From CAZHGD01 sp964531735 (GTDB lineage Bacteria > Armatimonadota > UBA10988), in the NCBI GenBank assembly GCA_964531735.1, contig CAZHGD010000009.1, forward strand, positions 20,536-84,535: a DNA stretch of 64,000 nt, read 5' to 3'. Positions 1 through 8,603 of the stretch are shown here, piece after piece; the first letter of the stretch is position 1; each line of letters opens with the position of its first letter. The notes under the pieces are model-generated. The model made no database searches and was not told the DNA's origin. It saw only the letters and a list, made by a program, of their open reading frames with translations. A program made the translations under genes and the position numbers.

Positions 1-65
1 CGGCGCCCCGTTGGTTGTGGGGTGGGTGGGCGCTCGTTCGCGCCGGCGAGGATGGGTGTGGGCCG

Positions 66-104
66 GTCGGGCAGCTCACCCCCGAGCCACCTGTCCGCCC
101 GCGG
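66..104. repeat. 39-nt direct repeat, copy A
   Basis: Matches 363-401 at 36 of 39 positions. It is C-rich on this strand, with the core CTCACCCCCGAGCC. Function unknown. Confidence 0.7.
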
Positions 105-156
105 CTGACCGTGTGTCACGTCTGGCCGTCACCGGGCGGCCTGCGTAGCGCCCGGT

Positions 157-185
157 GGGTAGCACAGGCTGCCAGCCTGTGCGCG
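157..185 (+). repeat. REP-like palindromic element, copy 1
   Basis: The core is GCACAGGCT (162-170), spacer GCC, then AGCCTGTGC (174-182), a perfect 9-bp stem with a 3-nt loop. The whole 29-nt unit recurs at 228-256 on the opposite strand with one difference. Confidence 0.8.
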
Positions 186-227
186 TTCCGGTCCTCAGCC
201 GGCGCGGCGGCCGGGCGCCACCTGGGC

Positions 228-256
228 CGCGCACAGGCTGGAAGCCTGTGCTACCC
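228..256 (-). repeat. REP-like palindromic element, copy 2 (inverted)
   Basis: Reverse-complement copy of 157-185, identical at 28 of 29 positions. The stem is GCACAGGCT (231-239) and AGCCTGTGC (243-251) around a GGA loop. The two copies form an inverted pair 42 nt apart, like a bacterial interspersed mosaic element. Confidence 0.8.
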
Positions 257-330
257 GCTGCCAGTCCTCGCTCCAACTCCAAGCGGCGCGCGTAGCACCC
301 GGTGCGACCGAGCTGTGACACCGGGTCAGG

Positions 331-364
331 CCCGCGGAGACGGGGAGTTCACGCCTCGCTCAGT
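331..364. repeat. 34-nt direct repeat, copy C
   Basis: Matches 395-427 apart from a one-base indel and one substitution. The core is GGGGAGTTCACRCCTCGCTC. Confidence 0.7.
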
Positions 365-401
365 CGGGCACCTCACCCCCGAGCCCCCTCTCCGCCCGCG
401 G
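363..401. repeat. 39-nt direct repeat, copy B
   Basis: Second copy of 66-104 (36 of 39). Its 3' end overlaps the second direct repeat at 395-427. Confidence 0.7.
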
Positions 402-427
402 AGAGGGGAGTTCACACCTCGCTCAGT
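395..427. repeat. 34-nt direct repeat, copy D
   Basis: Second copy of 331-364, one base shorter. The period between copies is about 64 nt. Confidence 0.7.
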
Positions 428-488
428 GAGCGACGTCAGCCCCTGGCCCCTCGCCGCCCGCGACAGTCGACACCGAGACCGGCCTGGC

Positions 489-1763
489 TCAGTCGGGCAG
501 GTCACAGCCCTTCGTCTCTGGGGCGAACCAGATCAGCACCAGACCGATGACCCAGCAGAAGGCCATGATGGCACTGGCGTGGGCCTGGCCGCCCAGCATC
601 TGGACCAGCGCCCCGGTGACCAGCACGCCGCCGGCCGAGAGCACGCGGCCGGCGTTGAAGGCCAGGCCCTCGCCGGTCGCCCGCACGCGGGTTGGGAACA
701 GCTCGGGCAGGTAGAGCGGCAGCCAGCCGAAGAACGAGGCGGCGAAGACGCCACCGACGGCGGCGAGTGCGAACAGGCGCGGGCCGACGGTGTCGCAGGT
801 GAGGTAGAGCATCCACGAGGCGGCCACGGCGCCGACGCAGAACAGCGCGTAGGACCGTCGCCGGCCGAGGTACTCGGCCAGCGGCCCGCCGATCAGCGAG
901 CCGGCTATCGAGCCGACCGCCATGTACCAGCTCACCGCGGCCCGCGCGGCGGCGCGCGTGGCCTGCAACTCCGGACCGCCGCCGACGAGCTTCTCGACCC
1001 AGGCTTGCAGCCAGGCTTGGTAGACGCCCCACATGCCCAGGACGGCCACGGCCGAGACGAGCACACCCATGACGGTGGCGGGCAGCAGTTCAGGACTCAG
1101 GAGTTCACGGAACGACGAGCGCTCGCCGCGCTGCTGTGACTCCTGCCACCGTTCCGACTCCTTGACGAACAGCCGGATGGCCAGCGTCAGGACGGCCGGC
1201 ACGAAGCCCGCCACCAGCGCCCAGCGCCAGTTGATGCCGTGACCGGCGAAGTAGCGGGTGAGCCAGGCCGCCAGCAGGAAGCCCACGTTGGCCGCGGCGC
1301 CGAGCAGGCCGGCCAGCAGAGGGCGCGTGGTGTTGGGCCAAGTTTCCATGACGAGCGCCACGCCGAGGCCCCATTCGCCGCCCAGTCCCATGGCGCCGAG
1401 GAACCGGCAGGCGGCGAGTTGCTCGAAGCTGCGACAGAAGCCGCTCAGCCCAGTAAAGGTGGCGTAGACCGCCACCGTGGCGATCATCGTCTTCACGCGG
1501 CCCAGCCGGTCTCCGAGGCGGCCGAACACGATGCCGCCGACCGACATGCCGAGCAGGAACAGCGCCACCGTGATGCCGAGGTGGAAGCCGATGGCACTGT
1601 TGTCGCTGGTGCCGAGCAGCTCCTTGAGCGCGGGCGGCATGGCCCAGGAGTACAGCCCCATCTCCATGCCGTCGAACAGCCAGCCCAGCCAGGCAATCAG
1701 CAAGGCGGACCACATGGCGACGCGGTCGGGTGTGCGAGGCGAACGCTCTTCGGCAACCGGCAC
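489..1763 (-). CDS. MFS transporter, metabolite:H+ / sugar-porter type
   Basis: A 12-helix major facilitator protein of the inner membrane, probably proton-coupled uptake of an organic acid or sugar. Seen: motif A as GRLGDRLGR after TM2, a second GxLAEYLGRRRS at mid-protein, the LPELFPTRVRATGEG signature of the NanT/metabolite:H+ symporter group, and a closing PETKG. I place the start at GTG 1763 (424 aa) because AGGAG lies 6 nt upstream. The longer open frame to 1934 would run through the start of the divergent yjbQ-like gene, and its extra residues look non-coding. The substrate cannot be told. The stop codon lies inside a short repeat unit shared with the upstream patch. Confidence 0.88.
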   Translation of the reverse strand: MPVAEERSPRTPDRVAMWSALLIAWLGWLFDGMEMGLYSWAMPPALKELLGTSDNSAIGFHLGITVALFLLGMSVGGIVFGRLGDRLGRVKTMIATVAVYATFTGLSGFCRSFEQLAACRFLGAMGLGGEWGLGVALVMETWPNTTRPLLAGLLGAAANVGFLLAAWLTRYFAGHGINWRWALVAGFVPAVLTLAIRLFVKESERWQESQQRGERSSFRELLSPELLPATVMGVLVSAVAVLGMWGVYQAWLQAWVEKLVGGGPELQATRAAARAAVSWYMAVGSIAGSLIGGPLAEYLGRRRSYALFCVGAVAASWMLYLTCDTVGPRLFALAAVGGVFAASFFGWLPLYLPELFPTRVRATGEGLAFNAGRVLSAGGVLVTGALVQMLGGQAHASAIMAFCWVIGLVLIWFAPETKGCDLPD

Positions 1764-1881
1764 GAGCAGCTCCTGGGCAGCAGCAATCTTCGTGTCGTGG
1801 GCCGGAGTTCCTACCGGTGGCCGCAATCGTCGCAGGAGGTGGCCGCCGCGTGCCGTACCGTGTGCCCGGAGCGGTCGGGCC

Positions 1882-2286
1882 ATGACCAAGACGCTGAGCA
1901 TCTGCAGCACGCGGCGAGACGAGCTGATCGACATTACCGCGCGCGTGGCCGAGGTCGTGGCCGAAGCCCGGGTGGTCGACGGCTGGTGCGTGGTCTACTG
2001 CCCCCACACCACGGCCGGCGTGACCATCAACGAGGGTTGCGATCCGGACGTGGCCACCGACCTGCTGGCGGCGCTCGATCGGATGGTGCCGCAGGCGGCC
2101 GGCTACCGGCACGCCGAGGGCAACAGCACGGCGCATGTCAAGGCCAGTCTGCTCGGCGCGTCACAGACGCTGCTGATCGTCCAGGGCGCGCTGGGCCTGG
2201 GCCGGTGGCAGGCGGTGTGGTTCGGCGAGTTCGACGGCCCGCGCTCGCGCCAGGTGGTGGTCCGGGTGATGGAGACGAACGGATGA
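1882..2286 (+). CDS. YjbQ/UPF0047 family protein
   Basis: A 134-aa protein of the YjbQ family, small cytoplasmic enzymes reported to have secondary thiamin-phosphate synthase activity. The signature HTTAGVTINE and the later GNSTAHVKASLLG...GRWQ...FGEFDGPR blocks cover the whole family fold, so it is full length. The start at ATG 1882 gives the expected family length; the ribosome site is weak (GGAG about 11 nt upstream). It is divergent from the MFS gene and overlaps the next gene by ATGA, so the two are translationally coupled. The in-vivo role is uncertain in every lineage I know. Confidence 0.88.
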   Translation: MTKTLSICSTRRDELIDITARVAEVVAEARVVDGWCVVYCPHTTAGVTINEGCDPDVATDLLAALDRMVPQAAGYRHAEGNSTAHVKASLLGASQTLLIVQGALGLGRWQAVWFGEFDGPRSRQVVVRVMETNG

Positions 2287-2774
2287 AGGTCGGCGTTCTT
2301 GCGGACAGCCACGACAACCTGCCGCGGCTGGCGGCGGCGGTGGCGGCGTTCCGGGCCGCCGGCGTGGGCCACGTGATCCACGCCGGCGACTTCGTGGCGC
2401 CGTTTGCCTTGCCGCCGCTGCGTGAAGCCGGGGTGCCGGTGACCGCGGTATACGGCAACAACGACGGCGAGCGGCTGGTGCTCAAGGCGCGCTTCGACAG
2501 CTTCGGCTGGACGCTGGCCCCGAAGTACGCGTTGGCCGAGTTGGACGGCGTGCGGTTCGCCGTGCATCACGAGGACGATCCGGTGGAGGCGCTGGCGGCC
2601 AGTGGGCTGTACGCGGTGGTGGTGTACGGGCACACGCACCAGGTGGACCTGCGCCGGACCGCGAACGGGACGCTGGTCGTCAATCCGGGCGAGGTCGGCG
2701 GCTGGTTGACCGGCCGAGCGACCTGCGTGGTCCTCGATCTGGCGACACTGGAGCCCGAGTTGATCGATTTGTGA
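2283..2774 (+). CDS. YfcE/MJ0936-type metallophosphoesterase
   Basis: A 163-aa calcineurin-like phosphodiesterase. The metal-binding blocks are all present in order: ADSHDN (about 8-12), HAGDF, YGNNDGE, a His pair in VHHED, and VYGHTHQ followed by NPGEVGG near residue 140. Family members cleave phosphodiesters, possibly nucleotide derivatives; the physiological substrate is unknown. The start codon overlaps the stop of the yjbQ-like gene (ATGA), and 10 nt separate it from the oxidoreductase that follows, so the three form one operon. Confidence 0.9.
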   Translation: MKVGVLADSHDNLPRLAAAVAAFRAAGVGHVIHAGDFVAPFALPPLREAGVPVTAVYGNNDGERLVLKARFDSFGWTLAPKYALAELDGVRFAVHHEDDPVEALAASGLYAVVVYGHTHQVDLRRTANGTLVVNPGEVGGWLTGRATCVVLDLATLEPELIDL

Positions 2775-2784
2775 GGAGGCAGTC

Positions 2785-3813
2785 ATGGGCGAGCGGGTAG
2801 GCGTAGCGGTGATCGGCGCGGGGGTCATCTCGGCGGCGCATCTCAAAGGCTACCAGGCGGTGGCCGACCGGTGCGAGGTGAAGGTGGTGTGCGACCTGGA
2901 TGCCACGCGCGCCGAGCAGCGCCGGGCGGAGTTCGGCGTGGCCGAGGCGCTGACCGACGCCGGGGCCATCTGGGACCGTGACGACATCGAGGCGGTCAGC
3001 ATCTGTCTGCCACACAATCTGCACGAGCGGTTCGTGGTCCAGGCGGCGGCGGCGGGCAAGCACGTGCTGTGCGAGAAGCCGTTTGCGCTGTCGGTCGCCA
3101 GCCTGGACCGCATGGCCGACGCTTGCGCCCAGGCTGGCGTGGTCTGTATGAGCGCGCAGGTGCTGCGGTTCCGGGCCATCTACCAGGCGGCACGGCAGTT
3201 CATCCGCAGCGGCGTGCTGGGCACCATCCACCAGACCTGGCGGCGACGGGCCGGCATCACGCGCAGCCTCGAGCAGAACCCGTGGATCTACAACCACGCG
3301 CAGAGCGGCAGCCTGACGGTGCATGGCTTCGGCGCCCATGAGTACGACATGCTGATGTGGCTGCAGGACGCCACCTGCGACAAACTCTACGCCGCCGGAC
3401 GCGCCAACAACCCGATCTGGGACAGCGTCGACGAGGTCTCGGCGATCTTCCACCTGTCGGACGGCAGCTTCGGCAACATGCGGCAGTCGCTCAACTCGCT
3501 CGATGGTGGCTGGGACGAAGTGATCATGGCGGCCAACGGCTGTCTGCGCATCGGCGGTGACCGGCTCGAGTGGCAGCCGTTCGACGGCGAGCGCGTGGTG
3601 CAGGAGCACCCACTCGACCCGACCGGCGGCTTCGCCGGCGAGTGTGGCGAGTTCGTCACGGCCATCGCCGAGGGGCGCGAACCCGAGGCCAGCGTGCGTC
3701 AGGCCCGGTGGGTGCAGGCGGTGATGGAAGCGGTGGAGCTGTCCATTGCCGAGGAGCGGATCGTCGATCTGCGAGCGGAGTTCGGCGAGTTCGGGCCGAT
3801 CACCGCGAGTTGA
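2785..3813 (+). CDS. Gfo/Idh/MocA family NAD(P)-dependent oxidoreductase
   Basis: A 342-aa cytoplasmic dehydrogenase with an N-terminal Rossmann fold (VAVIGAGVISAAH at 7-19), the conserved CEKPFALS loop that places the catalytic-site lysine near residue 98, and a C-terminal alpha/beta domain. Members oxidise or epimerise sugars, inositols or aminosugars; the substrate cannot be predicted. It has a strong ribosome site, GAGGAGG ending 5 nt before ATG 2785. It is last in the yjbQ operon and overlaps the convergent hydrolase gene tail to tail by 14 nt (3800-3813). A catabolic link with that hydrolase is plausible but is inference. Confidence 0.93.
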   Translation: MGERVGVAVIGAGVISAAHLKGYQAVADRCEVKVVCDLDATRAEQRRAEFGVAEALTDAGAIWDRDDIEAVSICLPHNLHERFVVQAAAAGKHVLCEKPFALSVASLDRMADACAQAGVVCMSAQVLRFRAIYQAARQFIRSGVLGTIHQTWRRRAGITRSLEQNPWIYNHAQSGSLTVHGFGAHEYDMLMWLQDATCDKLYAAGRANNPIWDSVDEVSAIFHLSDGSFGNMRQSLNSLDGGWDEVIMAANGCLRIGGDRLEWQPFDGERVVQEHPLDPTGGFAGECGEFVTAIAEGREPEASVRQARWVQAVMEAVELSIAEERIVDLRAEFGEFGPITAS

Positions 3814-5863
3814 CGGACGGGCGCTGCCAGCCGCTGAGCCGCACGCAGGCGTGGATGTCCAGGTGCGGCAGCTCGATGGTGGCCTCGCCGCTCTGCCACA
3901 GCCAGGGCACGGTGGCGCCGCCGGGCTCGACGGTGACGGCCGCGGGCCGTTGCGCGCAACGCACGCGCAGCCCGATGGCGCCCAGGCGCGGCACGTCGTC
4001 GACCCACAGGTCGCGCGTGCCCGCCTGGGCCAGGTCGCGCCCAGGGCACCCGTTGACCAAGTGGATCAGCAGGTCACCGTCCTTGGCGCGCAGCGACAGC
4101 TCGACGAAACACGGGGCGTCGGTGTGGACCAGCGGCGGCGGCGCGAACTGCTCGAGCAGTTCGCGCACCCACGCTTTCAGCTCCGGGTAGCCGTAGGTCC
4201 AGTAGTCGCCGCAGAGCGCGGTCGGCACGGCGACGAGGCAGCCGCGGCCGAGTTGCCGGACCAGCAGGGCGGGCATCTGCGCCGGTTCGGGAGCGGCCTC
4301 GTCGAGCAACGCGTGCATCGGCCAGTTGGCCGGAATGTGGCGCGCCTCCGGGTTCAGGTCGTCCCACGAGCGATACAACGGTTGCACCTCGCGCGCGGTG
4401 ACCGGCTCGAAATGGTGCCAGGGCTGGTAGACCGCGGCGGACTCACCGTTGCTCAGCAACACGTGGCCCTCGGCGATGGCGCCGCGCCGGAGCAGGCTGA
4501 GGCCGTGCAGGTCCTGCATGGCCTCGGACAGCAGCGCTTCGCCACAGGAGACGACCGTCGCGCCGGCCGCGGCGCGTTCGCGCAAGGTGTCGGCGGCGCT
4601 GTCCGGCAGCGAGGTCTGCTCGGGCACCACGAGCAGCTCGTACTCGCCGGCGTCGGGCAGTTGCTGCTCGTCGAGCAGATGCGGGTCGCGGTGGAGCTCC
4701 AGCAACAGCTTGCCGGCCCCCCAGACCGGCGCCGGCGGCAGGCCGAAGGGCGTGGTGTCGAGCACCGCTGTCGAAGGCACGGCGGTGGTGCGATGGAAGA
4801 CCGCGTGGCGCTCGCGCGCGAAGGCGGCGCCGGCGGCGGCCCGGCGCATCTTCGACGGGATGAAGGCGCCGTCGGGCATGGGGTAGGTCCAGTAGCACCA
4901 GACGCCGCCGTTGGCCAAGACGCCGGCGCCTTCCTGGAGCATCCGCGCGGTGGACTTCGGTCGCGAGCGCATGCCCTTCCAGGCGTGGACGAAGCTCGTG
5001 TCCACGGTCATGGCATCGTAGGGCAGGCGGCCGGTGGTGTACCGCCGGCAGATCAGGCTCTGCTGCAGGCGATGGTTGTTGGGCGAGAACCAGTCGCCCG
5101 AGCGCCAATCGAACGGCGCGGAGTACTCCTCACGAGGCGAGACGTTGCCCGCGCTGTACAGGCAGTTGGGGGCCTGCTCCTTGATGCGCGCGGCGAACCG
5201 GGTGCGCCATTCGTGGGTGATCTGCGCCCAACACCGCGCCCAGGCGAGCCCGTCGGGATCGGCCAGATCGGCGGGTGGCGGCCAGGCGCCGCGGTAGCCG
5301 CACTGGTCACGGAAGCGGGCTTCACAACGCGAGCAGAAGCACGGCCCGGCCCAGTCACCGTCGACCCAGATGCCGTCCAGGTGGTAGCGCGAGAGCAGTT
5401 CGTCCAGGTGGACGCTGACCCATTGCTCGAAGTAGTCGCTGAGCGGGCAGATGGCATACGCGGTGAACAGCGGCTCGAAGTCGCTGAAGTAGCGGGCCGG
5501 CTGCCCATCGCGCTGGCGTTGCACCCAGTCGGGGTGACGCAGGCCGGCGATGCCGTCGAGCAAGCCACTGTAGTAGCCGAACAGCCGCGTGCCGGTCTGG
5601 AGCGCGTGGTAGCGGAAGGCGCTGGGCAGGTCCTGGCCCAAGCGGGTGTGCTGGGTGCGCAGCGCGCTGGGGAAGGTGGTGTAGCCGCTGTGCCCCTTGG
5701 CGTAGATGATGACGAAGCCCGGCTGCAACTCGCGGAGCACGGGCAGCACGTTGTCGAGTGTGGCGCCGCTGCCATAGGGGCGGCAAGGGACCTCGGTGTA
5801 GTAGTCGACGAGCAGGTTGAACAGCTCGTCGGCGAACCATGCGTTGGGTGCCGGCTCATCCAT
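3800..5863 (-). CDS. GHL6 / alpha-fucosidase-like glycoside hydrolase, putative
   Basis: A 687-aa protein with no obvious signal peptide. The N-terminal half looks like a TIM barrel of the hypothetical glycosyl hydrolase 6 kind: KGHSGYTTFPS near the start, then LDGIWVDGDW with Asp168 and Asp170, followed at once by the typical C-x-C-x2-C (Cys175, 177, 180). The middle (about 390-560) resembles the beta-galactosidase trimerisation/GATase-like fold, and the end is beta-rich. Asp168 is the likely catalytic residue by analogy. GGAG stands about 7 nt before ATG 5863. The substrate is unknown; an alpha-L-fucoside-like sugar is only a guess. Confidence 0.72.
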   Translation of the reverse strand: MDEPAPNAWFADELFNLLVDYYTEVPCRPYGSGATLDNVLPVLRELQPGFVIIYAKGHSGYTTFPSALRTQHTRLGQDLPSAFRYHALQTGTRLFGYYSGLLDGIAGLRHPDWVQRQRDGQPARYFSDFEPLFTAYAICPLSDYFEQWVSVHLDELLSRYHLDGIWVDGDWAGPCFCSRCEARFRDQCGYRGAWPPPADLADPDGLAWARCWAQITHEWRTRFAARIKEQAPNCLYSAGNVSPREEYSAPFDWRSGDWFSPNNHRLQQSLICRRYTTGRLPYDAMTVDTSFVHAWKGMRSRPKSTARMLQEGAGVLANGGVWCYWTYPMPDGAFIPSKMRRAAAGAAFARERHAVFHRTTAVPSTAVLDTTPFGLPPAPVWGAGKLLLELHRDPHLLDEQQLPDAGEYELLVVPEQTSLPDSAADTLRERAAAGATVVSCGEALLSEAMQDLHGLSLLRRGAIAEGHVLLSNGESAAVYQPWHHFEPVTAREVQPLYRSWDDLNPEARHIPANWPMHALLDEAAPEPAQMPALLVRQLGRGCLVAVPTALCGDYWTYGYPELKAWVRELLEQFAPPPLVHTDAPCFVELSLRAKDGDLLIHLVNGCPGRDLAQAGTRDLWVDDVPRLGAIGLRVRCAQRPAAVTVEPGGATVPWLWQSGEATIELPHLDIHACVRLSGWQRPSVNSR

Positions 5864-6058
5864 GGTCGGGCTCCATCGGCTGGCGCGATTATGCGCGGCG
5901 GACCGGGCGCGGTCAACGCTGCCGCCCGCGGTTTGCCGCTCGGCGGGAACCCGTTGGCGAATCAGCGGTGTCAGAAGGAATCATCGGGTCGTTGACGCAC
6001 TATACTCTGGGGTACGCCGGCCGGCCCACTAGTGGCGGGCGGAGAAACGAGGGTGGCC

Positions 6059-6628
6059 ATGGCAGACGAAGCGCCGCCGTTGCGCTCGCCGTTGGAGCAG
6101 GCGCAGCGGGCGCTGGGCACCGTCGGGCTGCGGCTCGAGGTGGTCCAGGCGCTGTTCCGGCTGAGCATTGAGTGGCTGGACGAGCGGGAACTGCTGACCC
6201 GGGCGCTCCACATCCTGGAGTCGAAGCTGCACGCCGAGGCGGGCTCGGTGATCATGCTCGACCGCAGCGCGGGTGACCTGTACTTCGCCGCCGCCACCGG
6301 ACCGGTGGCCACGGATCTGGAGACGATCCGCTTCGACCGCAGCGAGGGCATCGCCGGCTGGTGCATCGAGAGCAACCAGGTGGTGCGAGTGACCGACGTG
6401 GCCGCCGAACAGCGCTGGCACAGCGACATCAGCCGCTCGCTCGGGTTCGACGTGCGGCAGATCCTGGCGGCACCGTTCACTGTACGCAACCGCATCATCG
6501 GCTGCGTCGAGCTGATCAACCACCGCGGCGGCGGCGAGTTCGAGAGCGACGACGAGGAAGTGATGCGCGATGCCGCCGAATGCATCGGCATGCTGTTCGC
6601 CCTGCGGGGCAGGAGGGCCGCGCCATGA
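6059..6628 (+). CDS. GAF domain sensory protein
   Basis: A 189-aa cytoplasmic protein that is essentially one GAF domain: an N-terminal helix, then LTRALHILESKLHAEAGSVIMLD, ...FDRSEGIAGWCIESNQVVRVTDV, ...ILAAPFTVRNRIIGCVELINHRGG. Such domains bind cyclic nucleotides or other small ligands; none can be named here. The start at ATG 6059 is chosen for GAGG 6 nt upstream rather than the GTG at 6032. It overlaps pilT by ATGA, which suggests that it feeds a ligand signal to the motor, though no output domain is fused. A TATACT box lies at 6001-6006 without a good -35. Confidence 0.87.
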   Translation: MADEAPPLRSPLEQAQRALGTVGLRLEVVQALFRLSIEWLDERELLTRALHILESKLHAEAGSVIMLDRSAGDLYFAAATGPVATDLETIRFDRSEGIAGWCIESNQVVRVTDVAAEQRWHSDISRSLGFDVRQILAAPFTVRNRIIGCVELINHRGGGEFESDDEEVMRDAAECIGMLFALRGRRAAP

Positions 6629-7704
6629 GTGTCGTCCTCGACGATCTACTGACCGCCTTACTGCAGCGGCGCGGGTCCGACCTGCACCTGAAGGCCGGTC
6701 GGCCCCCGCTGTTCCGCATCAGCGGCCGAATCGTGCCGTCCGAATTCGCCGACCTGACCGGCGAGGACATCCGCGGCCTGCTCGACAGCCTGATGCACCC
6801 GGGGCTGGGCGAGCGCCTGGAGCGCGAGCGGGCCATCGATTTCTCCTACGCTCACGGCGACCGGGCCCGCTTCCGCGTCAACGCGTTCTATCAGCGCGGG
6901 AACCTGACTGCCGTGCTGCGCGCGGTGCCCGTACGGGTGCCCGGTCTCGCGCAGCTCTGCCTGCCCAGCGTGCTGCGCGATGTCGCCATGGCCTCGAGCG
7001 GTCTGGTGTTGGTGACCGGTCCGACCGGCAGCGGCAAGAGCACGACGCTGGCCGCCCTGGTCGAGCACATCAACGAACGGCGCCAGGCGCACATCATCAC
7101 CATTGAGGACCCGATCGAGTTTGTCCATACCGACGGCAACTCGATCATCAACCAGCGCGAGATCGGTTACGACGCACCGGACTTCGCCACGGCGTTGCGG
7201 CACATTCTGCGGCAGGACCCGGACGTCATCCTGATCGGCGAGATGCGTGACTCGGAGACCATCTCGACGGCCATGACGGCCGCCGAGACCGGGCACCTGG
7301 TGCTCAGCACGCTGCACACCAACGATGCGCCGCAGACGGTCGACCGGATCATCGACTCGTTCCCGGCTGAGCAGCAGTTGCAGGTCCGCAACCAGTTGGC
7401 CACGGTGCTGCGGGCGGTGGTCTGCCAGCGGCTGGTCCCGATGGCCACCGGCAGTGGCATGGTGGCCGCGGTCGAGGTCATGGTCAACTCGCCGCAGGTC
7501 CAGAACCACATCGCCGAGGGCGACGTGGCGCGGCTGCACCGCGTGATCGAGGAGTCGGCGGGTGGTCTCTACCGCATGCAGACCACCAACCAGTCGCTGG
7601 CGGCCCTGCTGCACAAGGGCCTGATCACCATGGACACGGCCCGCGGAGCCAGCCCCGATCCAGATGAGCTGGGTCGGTTCGTGAGGCAGCTCGAGGCCAC
7701 CTGA
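6625..7704 (+). CDS. pilT: Type IV pilus retraction ATPase PilT
   Basis: A 359-aa secretion ATPase that powers pilus retraction at the inner membrane base. It has an N-terminal PAS-like half starting [12 protein letters not shown], Walker [10 protein letters not shown] at 132-140, Asp box [10 protein letters not shown], Walker B LIGEMRD from 203, and His box STLHTNDA. The C-terminus lacks a long extension. Length and motif order match PilT rather than the larger PilB. AGGAGG ends 8 nt before ATG 6625. It is cotranscribed with a GAF protein and a ComEA-like protein; no pilin, PilB or PilC gene is in the window, so the rest of the machine must be elsewhere. Confidence 0.94.
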   Translation: MSVVLDDLLTALLQRRGSDLHLKAGRPPLFRISGRIVPSEFADLTGEDIRGLLDSLMHPGLGERLERERAIDFSYAHGDRARFRVNAFYQRGNLTAVLRAVPVRVPGLAQLCLPSVLRDVAMASSGLVLVTGPTGSGKSTTLAALVEHINERRQAHIITIEDPIEFVHTDGNSIINQREIGYDAPDFATALRHILRQDPDVILIGEMRDSETISTAMTAAETGHLVLSTLHTNDAPQTVDRIIDSFPAEQQLQVRNQLATVLRAVVCQRLVPMATGSGMVAAVEVMVNSPQVQNHIAEGDVARLHRVIEESAGGLYRMQTTNQSLAALLHKGLITMDTARGASPDPDELGRFVRQLEAT

Positions 7705-7715
7705 GAGGGTGCGTC

Positions 7716-8444
7716 GTGGAGTGGTCGCCAGGGCACCGGATTACCGTGGCGGCACTGGTCGGCGTGTTCGCGACCAGTGGCCTGGTGGTCTGCTACCAGC
7801 GGCTGCGGGCGGCCGCCCAGCACGACGGCGCGGTCTACCAGCCGGCGACGTCGCCGGCGGCGGCCGGCCGAGCCGCCTACCTCAAAGTGCATGTCGCCGG
7901 TGCGGTGAACAAGCCGGGGCTCTACACCTTCTCAGCCGATGACCGGGTGCTGGACGCCATTCGGCAGGCCGGTGGCGAGGCGCCGGATGCCCGCCTCGAT
8001 GACCTGAACCTGGCCGCGCACCTGCGCGACGGGATGCGGCTGTACGTGCCGGGCGCGCGCGATCGCCAACCGGACCAGGTCATCGTGATGACCGAGGACG
8101 TCTGGGCCAAGGCACCGCCGGCGGCGCCGCGCGACGCGGAGCGACCGCCGGGCGGTGAGCCGGCCAAGGCCATCGAGGTCGGCGCGGTGAAGCGGGCCGA
8201 GGCGCCGGCTGCGGGCTCGCGCCGGAGCGGGCGCAAGGAGCCACCGAGCCAGCCGGTGAACATCAACCAGGCCTCGCTGGAGCAGTTGCAGCAACTGCCG
8301 GGGATCGGCCCGGCCATGGCCGCGCGGATCGTCGCCTATCGCGAGACGCAGGGCCGGTTCCGGTCACCCCAGGACCTCAAGCAGGTCAAGGGCATCGGCG
8401 ACAAGAAACTGGCCAAGCTGCTGCCCCATGTGCGGGCCGAGTGA
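7716..8444 (+). CDS. ComEA-like DNA-binding protein (TM, SLBB, helix-hairpin-helix)
   Basis: A 242-aa protein anchored by one N-terminal membrane helix (about 9-27). An SLBB-type domain follows (about 55-112, [16 protein letters not shown]...[10 protein letters not shown]), then an Ala/Pro-rich linker, then a ComEA-type helix-hairpin-helix pair at the end ([23 protein letters not shown] and [15 protein letters not shown]). This order is that of ComEA, which binds incoming double-stranded DNA outside the inner membrane. GTG 7716 is used, 11 nt after pilT. Together with PilT it suggests pilus-assisted DNA uptake. Confidence 0.88.
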   Translation: MEWSPGHRITVAALVGVFATSGLVVCYQRLRAAAQHDGAVYQPATSPAAAGRAAYLKVHVAGAVNKPGLYTFSADDRVLDAIRQAGGEAPDARLDDLNLAAHLRDGMRLYVPGARDRQPDQVIVMTEDVWAKAPPAAPRDAERPPGGEPAKAIEVGAVKRAEAPAAGSRRSGRKEPPSQPVNINQASLEQLQQLPGIGPAMAARIVAYRETQGRFRSPQDLKQVKGIGDKKLAKLLPHVRAE

Positions 8445-8524
8445 GCCAACCAGCGATTGACGTCCGCGGCGTCGTCGAGACCCGCGCAGTGGCCTGCCAA
8501 CCGGCTTGGCGGCCGGTCGGCGCC

Positions 8525-8554
8525 TTGACATGGAAAGATCGTCCAAGCGATAAT
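8525..8554 (+). promoter_or_regulatory. Sigma70-like promoter
   Basis: TTGACA (8525-8530), an 18-nt spacer, then GATAAT (8549-8554). This is a perfect -35 and a five-of-six -10, striking in such GC-rich DNA. It lies 50 nt upstream of GTG 8604 and is well placed to drive the kinase/TPR pair. Confidence 0.7.
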
Positions 8555-8603
8555 AGCGCGGCTCCCGGATCGCCCGAGAGCGCGCCGAGCGGGAGTTCTT
8601 CTG

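Larger units (their letters stand above)
1..488. other. Non-coding repeat-rich intergenic patch
   Basis: No convincing gene lies here; the open frames through it are low-complexity by-products of the GC content. It holds two palindromes in inverted orientation (157-185 and 228-256), a 39-nt direct repeat (66-104 and 363-401), a second direct repeat (331-364 and 395-427), and a 13-nt repeat (GTAGCRCCCGGTG at 145-157 and 292-304). A 13-nt unit GCTCAGTCGGGCA occurs at 358-370 and again at 487-499, where it overlaps the stop codon of the MFS gene. Confidence 0.75.

Noticed and set aside
331..427. CRISPR array
   Set aside because: Only two copies of each unit, with mismatches and no uniform spacers, and no cas genes nearby.
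1764..1934. Longer N-terminus for the MFS transporter
   Set aside because: It would overlap the divergent yjbQ-like start, has no transporter-like sequence, and GTG 1763 has a good AGGAG.
3746..5995. 749-aa open frame on the plus strand
   Set aside because: It is antisense to the GHL6-like hydrolase gene, with composition typical of a GC-rich shadow frame and no domain. Similar long antisense frames (38256-40013, 40320-42494, 48357-50363, 50249-51832) were rejected for the same reason.
5992..6006. TTGACG and TATACT as a promoter for the GAF gene
   Set aside because: The two boxes are only 3 nt apart, so they cannot be a -35/-10 pair; TATACT alone has no suitable -35.
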